Assembly: GCA_020002185.1 (NCBI GenBank)
Contig: CM034538.1
Coordinates: 670,429-734,428, forward strand
Direction: 5' to 3'
Source of the DNA: Paraescarpia echinospica
Lineage: Eukaryota; Annelida; Polychaeta; Sabellida; Siboglinidae
DNA: 64,000 bases
The notes under the pieces were generated by a model. The model was not told where the DNA came from. It did not search any database and saw only the letters and a list, made by a program, of their open reading frames with translations. A program made the position numbers and the translations under genes. Positions 56,111-64,000 of the stretch are shown in pieces. Position 1 is the stretch's first letter. Every line of letters begins with the position of its first letter.

Positions 56111-57700
56111 CTGTCATGTATCAGGACCGTTGCTGGTAATAAAGTTGTTGTTGTCTTCCGGTCAAATTCGAGTTGCACATGTCTAGTGTTTCCAGTTCCA
56201 ATTAAACAAGCAATATGCTGCTTTATAAAGCATAACAGCTGCTCTATAATTATACATGCGTGCATTATTACGTAAACATTACAAATATAACGGTTTTGTA
56301 TAATTTTATATGTGCCAATATACGGTCTACACGATTACTTACCTAGCAAAGAAACGCAATGTAACAACACATTTTGATTATACACTTCGCCTATGTTTTA
56401 TATTATAATTATGATCAATCGCGTCCCGTCATGCACGCCACGCGCCTAGAGGTGTTAAACTGGTGACCGCCGCATGTGCCGTAACTGCGGGCGGCAACAC
56501 TTCAGTGACGAGTGACTGGTTCGTTGACAAGAACCTCGATCCAGGCACCAGTACTTGTCGCCCAAACACATCCAGTGCATCAGTAGACGCGGGAACATGG
56601 GTGGGGCAAAAGGGGTAGAACTTGCCCCGGTAGTATCTCATGTGAAGACACCTGCCCCCAGTTAAAATTGAGTTACTTGTTAAACGAAACTTTTAACTTA
56701 GTCTTAGAAGACATTCTTTATAATAGTTTTTATTGTTGATGTGTCGTAGTCATCTTTGAGGGGTGGGTGCAGTTAAAGGTTTTTTTGGAGAGCCTCAGGG
56801 GGGTGCTATTGCACGGGGGTATCAAAGGAGGTGTGCAGTTGGAATATGTTTAGGAGATTCAAGTGCAGTTAGACGTCTGGGGGGTGAAGTTGGAGATTTT
56901 TTTACAGTTGGAATTTTTTCGAGCCTGCAACAATTATTGCAGATCAAAAAACACCCCCACAAAATGTCTCTAAAATATGGGGGTAAAAACACCGGGTAAA
57001 ATCCAGTAGTTATTCTGTATACGTATAGGTATTAATTACAATATCAGTCGGTATGTGGCAGCACTGATACTATGAAGGATGGTTTTGCCCCCAGAATACC
57101 CTGACTGGATCCGCCCGTGACGCTTGACGTGTTTTGCCGAGAATAGTTAACTTAACAATAATTTAATAGCTAACTATTTATATTATATGTCGTATTGTCT
57201 TGTTTGTGGACAAATTAGTATGACATAAAATGCAATTGTTTGCCGAACTTGATATCCAAACCTTAGCTACACAAGAAAAAGCCCAAACCAGGGCAGTGTT
57301 AGGTGTAGACAAAGTCAAAGAAGCCATGCACATTCGACTAATTATTGTTTTTATATTTTGTTCTGTATACTTCCAGTGTTTCAACATAACACCTCAGGTC
57401 TAAAGTTCCTTAAGGTTATATATATTGCATGTACATTTGTTTTATTTTTTTAGAGATTGGGGCGCTTGCAAACACTCACTATTGTCTCAAACCACCGTTT
57501 ACTTTTCTATGAGCCGTACGTACGTACGACGCCATATAATGTAATAATTTATCCTTTTTTCCATATCAGAAAATATAGACTAATAATCCCTGATAGGCAA
57601 TTTAATATCACATGATGCTATGATATTTGTGTTTGCAGGCAATTACTATTTTTTTAAACTCCTAAAAACATAGTTTTATTATAACAATTACCGATGCAAA
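56111..57700. other. No gene recognised
   Basis: I see no conserved coding or clear element. The open frame at 56763-56999 is G-rich and without motif. Confidence 0.4.
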
Positions 57701-57779
57701 CATGTTATGTAATACACAGTAGCGTACAAATGACACGGACCTTCGCGGCGCCCGTAGCTCACGCGTCGTCGTCCAGTGA

Positions 57780-57950
57780 CAAGTTTGGACATGTTCCAAG
57801 TGAGCCGCGCTCTGATTGGCTGTTCGTTGGCGGGTGGTGTGATGACCTCAACTGCTCGCCGACGACGATACCACTTTGACAGTTTGATATATGACAGCGG
57901 ACGGCGTGTGTATGCTTAAAGTTGTTCTTTCTTCTCACTAGTTTCCAGAG
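57780..57950 (+). promoter_or_regulatory. Probable promoter and non-coding first exon
   Basis: A CpG-rich island in AT-rich surroundings (GGCGCCCGTAGC, ACGCGTCGTCGTCC) with an inverted CCAAT box (CTGATTGGCTG, about 57811). It ends at TTTCCAGAG|GTACGT, a good 5' splice site (donor at 57951). The next convincing acceptor downstream is at 60843, before the coding exon at 60865. It could equally serve a divergent transcript of the kinase to the left. Confidence 0.45.
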
Positions 57951-57951
57951 G

Positions 57952-60843
57952 TACGTAGTCGTTACGATAGGATTACAGGTAAGTTGGATGCTATTGCCTG
58001 CTTGTGCAGTGAACGCGAAAAGCCTGCGACGGTTTTCGCATTCCGATAGACAGTTTTATTTGTAAACAAAGGCACGTGTATTACACTGGGAGTTTGTCGT
58101 TTTGTAGCTTACTGTTTAGGTTATAGACGATTATGTGGTTAGCTATAAATTTAATGTTTATTTTTAACTGTGACATCCATCCACCCCTGGTAGTAGGGAT
58201 GGTATCTACTATCTAGGGATGTTATCTAGGGATAGACTTTCGAAGGGCTGACGTAATGAGCTGGTGAAAAAACAAGTGGTAATTTTTGGTATCATTTTTT
58301 CAGGAAAGAAAAGGATTCCAATTAAAGTGGATATCCTATTTAACTTAGGCATGTAACTGTTGCTACTGAATGCAGAAACAATAGGAGACACTTATTTACA
58401 CTTTTTCTTGTTATTTAAGCTGATTGATTATTAAATATATGTGAAATCAGGTCAGACGAAAAATGTATGCATATTGTGGACATGTCTCATGGGATTAGGA
58501 TGGATTCTTCAGATGACAACATAATGGTGATTACGTGACAACTTGGTTGTAATTTTAGTACTCAAATTACTAGTACTTACTGGGAATGAAATAATTAATT
58601 ACTTGCATGGTGATGAATGCTATATATATGCATCAACTTTGATAATTGATCTAAGTACGTGCTTACAAAACACATATGTATGTACATCATTGTGTAATCA
58701 GCTTTTTCGTGTTGTAAAATGTCATTTTTGTCAAATTTGGTAAAAAAAAGGTTATTATTTCTAATAAAGGCAATACATGTGATAGTTACTTCATTAGACA
58801 CCAAACTTGGCTTTATTGGGATTTGCTGCATATTTATAGATTGTCAAGAGTGTATTAATCTGGTTTATTAAATATTTAATTGTTTTATTGTAATGTTTTA
58901 GTAATACACATATTGTTATTTTTATTTGCATTCCTATGTTGATCTGTTAATTTCATCGTACTTTGTACATAATAGAATGGTCAGTTCCAATTTGTTATTG
59001 TTTGGAAATGTCCAGTGCTTGTGTCAGATCACTTTCATAATTGTATGTACTGTCAAACAATTACCACACTCAAATTGCTACTATAAATATCATGTATATA
59101 TATATCACAATAGCTATAAATGCGCACCTGTATTATTGATTACTAAAAAAAACTACCATGTAGCAAAACCACAACTGTACCACGCAATCAAATTCACCTT
59201 TAATTAGCATAACAGTTTCCACCTGTTAATCTGTACTTGGTAAACTGCACACACTCTGTAAACACACCACACCACCTTCAGTCAGGCTGATGTCATAAGT
59301 ATTCATTGTGTCACATTCACTGACAGCCACGCTCAGACTTAATGCTCAGACTTAATGCGCGGTCAGTCTTGAAGGGTGATTGTCAGTGGAGAGTTCAGGT
59401 CTACAGTCAAACAAACACTATTCTGGCATATGTGAAGACATCTCAGGTAACTATAGCAGTGTCTTATATTAAGTGCTTCAAAGTTTCTACCCCGTTTTAA
59501 AAGCGATGCTGCTTGGGACCAGGTATCAACTTACAAGTGTGGTCTAGTAACAGTTTTGCAGTTAAGAATTCTTTCAAATTCTTATGAGTGTTAATTAAAT
59601 GTGATTTGTTCCATAAATGATGTTTTTCTTTTAAAATTGTGATGGGGTATGAACAAATCTTGTGAAATATTTTTTTCTCTTTTATTATAGAAAATGTGCT
59701 CACAAATCAATCGTTAGTGATTTTTACTTATCAGATCCTTGAAATTTTTTTATTTAATGCGTTATTAAGAAGCTATGAAAAGTAATGAAACCAATATTGA
59801 AAGGTGTTTATATTGTTGACACAATCAAATGACTTTTATAAGAGTATCTACTTGCACCCAGTATTTTCAGCAGAGATCTGTGATGTCTGAATCTGTTCTT
59901 GTGCATATAGTATGATTCATTAGTTTCCGTCTGATTTCTTGTGGTAAGAAGGTTAAGTGTCATCTTATAAAAATGTTGCATCTGACAAGGTTTCCAGGTA
60001 AATAGACACATCAGCACTGAGTTCAAATACATTTATCACCGAACTGACACCTCAGAGTGAGGTTTTTTACACCACTTGTGACATTGGGTCAGCTAGTGCA
60101 ACATCAAACATGCTGGTCTTGTGATTGGGAAGTGCAGTTACCTGGCTGAATCACATGTTGGGGCAACAGAGCTTTCGACACCCTCGCACTGATAGTGTCC
60201 TTATGAGTGTTGTGAGAACACCATGAGGGTCTCGAACGCTCCATCGAACCAACACAAGATTCAGATAGGTATCTGCATTTTCAAGGTAATATGAGTCTAG
60301 CGGTAACTGAATCCTGAAGCAATTTACATGCTGAAGTGACTGTCTGTTTAAACCATGAATATGGTCATTGTTTTTTAGTCAAAGTCACTGTTTTTGCTTA
60401 AAATAAGATGACTGTTTTTACAACCAGGTTGACTGAGTATCTTTAAGACTTTCTCTGCAACTCTCTTAGCCTATCACAAATAATTTTTCTTGATGTTCGT
60501 AACAGAACTTCACAAATAGTAAACGTTCTGTGCAGTTTGTTTAATAAAAGATACATACTTTTGCTAAAAGCATAAACCAAAGTGACTAGTTGTTAGTTAT
60601 GTAACTTCTACATATAAATAAAAAAGTGTAAATAAAAGTAATTTGTAAAACCATTGCATCAAAGATATTTTAAAGTTCACATGTTTTCACACAAAAATTC
60701 TCTAGCATGCTGTAGTGAATACCAGGTAGATTAATTTTTGCAAAATTATTCTATGATGAGATAAGCAAACATGGAATTGCAGAAACAGTTTTAAACTAGG
60801 ATGACTGTGAACTGTTTAATCTGATCTGACTGCCTTCTTACAG
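57952..60843. other. Probable intron 1 of the 60.9-kb gene
   Basis: AT-rich with no recognised exon or repeat; ends in CTTCTTACAG at 60843. Confidence 0.4.
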
Positions 60844-61771
60844 ACGTACACAGAGAAATAGACGATGTCGAGAAAGAACAAGACAGAGAAGGCCTGTAGT
60901 GCTGTGTGGAAGGACCAGTCCACGATGGCGGCGGTGGCAAAACAGAAGACAGCACAGGAGGGACAAGCCAGTCAGGGCTGTGGCGACACTGGCCACCAGA
61001 GGGCAGGTGTGTCAGTGACATCACATGACCAGACCGAGACGAGGCCCCAATGCTGCTGTTCAGTGAGTGTGGGGTCCTCGCATGAGGTAGAGGCAAGTGG
61101 AGATATGACAGTTCGGCTGTGTGAGGACCACGGAAGGACAGACTTGTCAGAAGATGACACGTCATCAACACATGCAGATGACATTCCTGAGATGTCCTCT
61201 CTGTCCTGTGAGGAACAGGTGACCACTGCAGTGGACACTGAGTCACATGTCAAACAGACATTCACAGGGTCAGACACCAGAGAGACAGTGAGGGTAATGC
61301 CTTCTCAGAACTGTTACCCGAGTGGAGACAGTGGTCAGGAGTCGCTGACCAGTCCGCTGGACATGCGTTATGGGTCCGGCAACATACCACCGGTCTTCGA
61401 ACTGGAGTGTGACGGTACCAGTGACGATGATGTCTTTGACGCCGGTTACCGTGGTGACGACGATGATGATGATGATGATGAGAGTAGTCGTGAGCGACCA
61501 GAACACTCATACACGACACACACGTCACAACCGGTCGACATCCCCCGGCTGGTCCTCTCTCCCCATGCAGCTATGCACGCCTCGCCCAACACCAGACTCT
61601 TCCTTCTGCCACCAGGTGGCTCGGTGCCGTCGCAACACCGTCTCGCGATTGGATCGTTAATGTGTGGAGGTGAACTGTCCATCAGCGGTCAGTCCCCGCT
61701 TGGACCTGACAACATCATGGTGCATGAGGCATTAGCCTGGACTCAGCGACTACTCACTCCCATGCAGCAAG
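60844..61771 (+). CDS. Unrecognised acidic protein, first coding exon
   Basis: The acceptor CTTCTTACAG is followed by 21 nt of leader and ATG at 60865 (context GACGATGTCG). The frame is open to 61959, but a donor-like AAG|GTTGGT at 61771 would end the exon after about 302 codons. The protein starts MSRKNKTEKACSAVWKDQST, is rich in Ser, Thr, Asp and Glu, and has an Asp run (RGDDDDDDDDES, residues about 198-210). It ends with a more ordered, hydrophobic part (DIPRLVLSPHAAMHASPNTR, LAIGSLMCGGELSI, NIMVHEALAWTQRLLTP). Codon use looks like real coding and is GC-richer than its flanks. I do not recognise the family; a nuclear or scaffolding role would be a guess. Confidence 0.6.
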
Positions 61772-61868
61772 GTTGGTCAAGTCCTCCAATCACCAATGTA
61801 CACACACACTACTCACTCCCATGCAGCAAGGTTGGTCAAGTCCTCCAATCACCAATGTACACACACTA
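61751..61868. repeat. 59-bp tandem duplication spanning a candidate splice donor
   Basis: Two copies, identical apart from the last bases, begin TACTCACTCCCATGCAGCAA, include GGTTGGTCAAGTCC and end in an AC dinucleotide run. Each copy carries the same donor-like CAGCAAG|GTTGGT, so the exon end is present twice. Confidence 0.95.
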
Positions 61869-61959
61869 TTCAGGTCAACTAAATATGTATATTTTACTTG
61901 ACACAGTCTCGATAACCAATCACGGTAGGCCTTTTAAAAAATTCCAAATTGATCGTTAG

Positions 61960-64000
61960 AAGCACGTAAAGTTATTTTGTGCTAATGCTACAATATGCGA
62001 GGATCGTAAGATTAGTACATAACATAAGTCATACCCTAAACATGAGAGCATTCTCTATCAACAGATTGCTTTCCATGTGGCACTAAGTACAACTGATAAT
62101 ATATTATGTTGCTGTAGCTGTAATAAATATAATGAATACTAACAGGTTGTATAATAGTAAACTGTCTACTCACATATACCATTTACAATGTGAGAACACA
62201 AGTTATAGTGTACGTTTTATTTACTGAATTAATTAAAAATAAGAAGAATGTGCTTCATGCCTGGTGCAGAAAAGTCATGGCAACTACCGGGTAGTGTACA
62301 TAGTTGAATTATACAGTAAAGTCAACGCTGCAACTTTACCAACTTCATGTCAAAGATGTCAGGTCTAGGTCTATCTGTAGATGGTGACTTAAAACAACTT
62401 TCTTGGAGGTTTGCCTTGAGTTAATAGTGCAACCTAGTCTTTCTGTTAGGTACTGTACTAGTAAACATTGTATGGACATTTGTGGAATTTCTTTGGCTGT
62501 TTTTACCCACACCATCATTTTGCTTTACTCTAACAAATGCACGCATCGAACATATGTTTGTGGCTGTAAAAATGTTACCACATCCTGGACCAGTCTATAT
62601 ATAGTCATTCTGAAATCATGTAGGCTGCTTGCATACATAATAATCATAACTTATATATTATATATATATGTAGTCTGTAGAGTAGTATATATATATTAAT
62701 AATTAAAACACATTCTAAATGTGGTGTAAGATTAGGATTAAAAGAGATACGAGAAGATGTGCTATTGCAGGCTTAATTGATGGCATGCCCACTGATGGCC
62801 TGATGCGACTATCCAAGGCCCACAGTGATGTCAGACAGTGGATGTAAATATTTAATGTGCTCCACATTCCTCGATCATTGACCGAAAAGTAAACATTCAC
62901 TCTGACCATATATCATGACTTGTCCAAATGTCACAAGTGAGGAAGCAACTGATTTAACCATGAGTCTTATATCATGACTGTCTGATACATAACTCCACTT
63001 GTTTCCTAGACGTTGTCTCTGTCTGTGTTTATGTAGCACACAATGGCGGTGGATTATCTCCATTTAGGAGGATAACACTTCAACCACAGATAAGGTGATT
63101 TGTAAAGACGGATGACATATGGTAAAGATATGATGACATATGGTAAAGATATGAGCCTCGATTTAGCAGCATAGAAACATTTTCTGAGATGATTCATGTC
63201 AGTACGTCTTGCAGTTTTAGTTTCTTGATTGCTTCTGTAATGGATGGAGGTATGGCACTTGAAAAAAAAAAAAATATTTTTTGCAACTGGTAAGATGCAT
63301 TTTAGTTTTGCACACTTTTTAAATACTTCACTGATGAAAATATAAAAGTTTTTGGTTTTTGATAAACTGTCCATTTAGCAGCATAAAAAGTACATTCTGA
63401 GACTGATGCACAAAGCAAACCTGGTCTAATAGGCAGCGTAGATATAGTCTACGGTGAACCAGTTACAACTGATGATTCAGTTTGAATGTACTCAATAACT
63501 TACCAGTGAATATAATTGTAATGTGGACATACTCAATGACCTTTAGGTATCTCAGTACAACTTTAGTGCGGATTCTCGTACTCTGTAAGTTTCTTACGTC
63601 GAGTACAACTTTAATGCGGATGTGCTCGATCATGTTGCGATGTCTCAGACCACTTTGCTGTTGTCATTGCCAGTGTCGGCGTATTGGCCGTTGTGAACCA
63701 CGTCTGATCTCAGACAGGAAGGTCGGCGGGTACTCTCATGGTGCAAGGCTTTTCTAGTTTCACGTTGTGGGAAATGCATTGTCTTGGCTGACAGGTACCT
63801 GAGAGGATGAGGATGATTCGTGAAGCAGGAGGCTGCAGGACTGTCACAACTCTACATTCTGTGACAGTCCCGTGTCCTTCCTAGTGAGCAGGATCACTAA
63901 ACTATACGTTTATGTGATACTAATAACCATAGTTTATTCATGGTTTACCATGTGTAAATAATATACACATTTTACCTTCCTAAAAGTCGTGAGTATAAAA
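61960..64000. other. No gene recognised
   Basis: AT-rich sequence with short TA-rich runs (62650-62700) and a partial direct repeat (ATATGGTAAAGATATGATGA and similar, 63110-63150). No convincing exon, RNA gene or element is seen. Confidence 0.4.

Noticed and set aside
61262..61528. Histidine- and isoleucine-run frames on the minus strand
   Set aside because: They are antisense shadows of the Asp run in the plus-strand coding exon.

Overview
This is eukaryotic (metazoan) genomic DNA. Short GT..AG-bounded exons of conserved animal genes lie in long, repeat-filled introns, and several LINE families sit between them. The mix of CR1-group, Rex1/L2-like and RTE-like LINEs, a piggyBac-type element, MITEs and very many minisatellites fits a polymorphic, probably marine, bilaterian invertebrate. 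The species cannot be fixed from the sequence. Two runs of exactly 1000 N (7964-8963 and 38322-39321) divide the window into three contigs.

Contig 1 (1-7963) is a near-identical second copy of 39475-45899 in contig 3. Both copies carry, in order, the 5' half of a CR1-group LINE (minus strand), a 28-bp minisatellite, a fragment of a second LINE endonuclease, a block of degenerate repeats and one exon of a DYRK/HIPK-like protein kinase. They differ by scattered substitutions and small indels, by minisatellite length (12 against 10 units), and by a 1484-bp TTAA-flanked piggyBac-type insertion found only in contig 1. This is best read as two haplotypes of one locus placed in one scaffold, not as a gene duplication.

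Contig 2 (8964-38321) carries two host genes in divergent orientation. LIN52, the small MuvB/DREAM-complex subunit, is complete on the minus strand: six exons from 28994 down to 9673, giving 113 aa. ALDH6A1, mitochondrial methylmalonate-semialdehyde dehydrogenase, begins at 31699 on the plus strand; three exons (59 aa) are seen before an unresolved minisatellite runs into the gap. The same head-to-head pair is found in human 14q24.3. LIN52 intron 4 (about 16 kb) holds a 79-bp satellite array of about 60 copies, a Rex1/L2-like LINE whose endonuclease reading frame has expanded into a 34-bp minisatellite, and an RTE-like LINE split by an almost intact CR1/L2-group LINE that carries a 2A-like peptide. 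ALDH6A1 intron 3 holds a 28/30-bp minisatellite of roughly 155 units.

Contig 3 (39322-64000) carries further exons of the kinase on the minus strand (50575 down to 45328; P-loop to APE motif). One of its introns is filled by a 20-21-bp minisatellite whose unit is the exon/intron junction itself. Further right are a broken gene of an uncharacterised coiled-coil family (about 51.65-52.42 kb), a CR1-group LINE fragment (54.6-56.1 kb), a CCAAT-bearing probable promoter (57.8 kb) and an unrecognised acidic coding exon (60865 onward).

Most long open frames in the window are translations of minisatellites and are not proteins. A recurring pattern is that tandem arrays grow out of sequences that already had a function (a splice junction, a LINE coding segment, a candidate splice donor) or abut exons.
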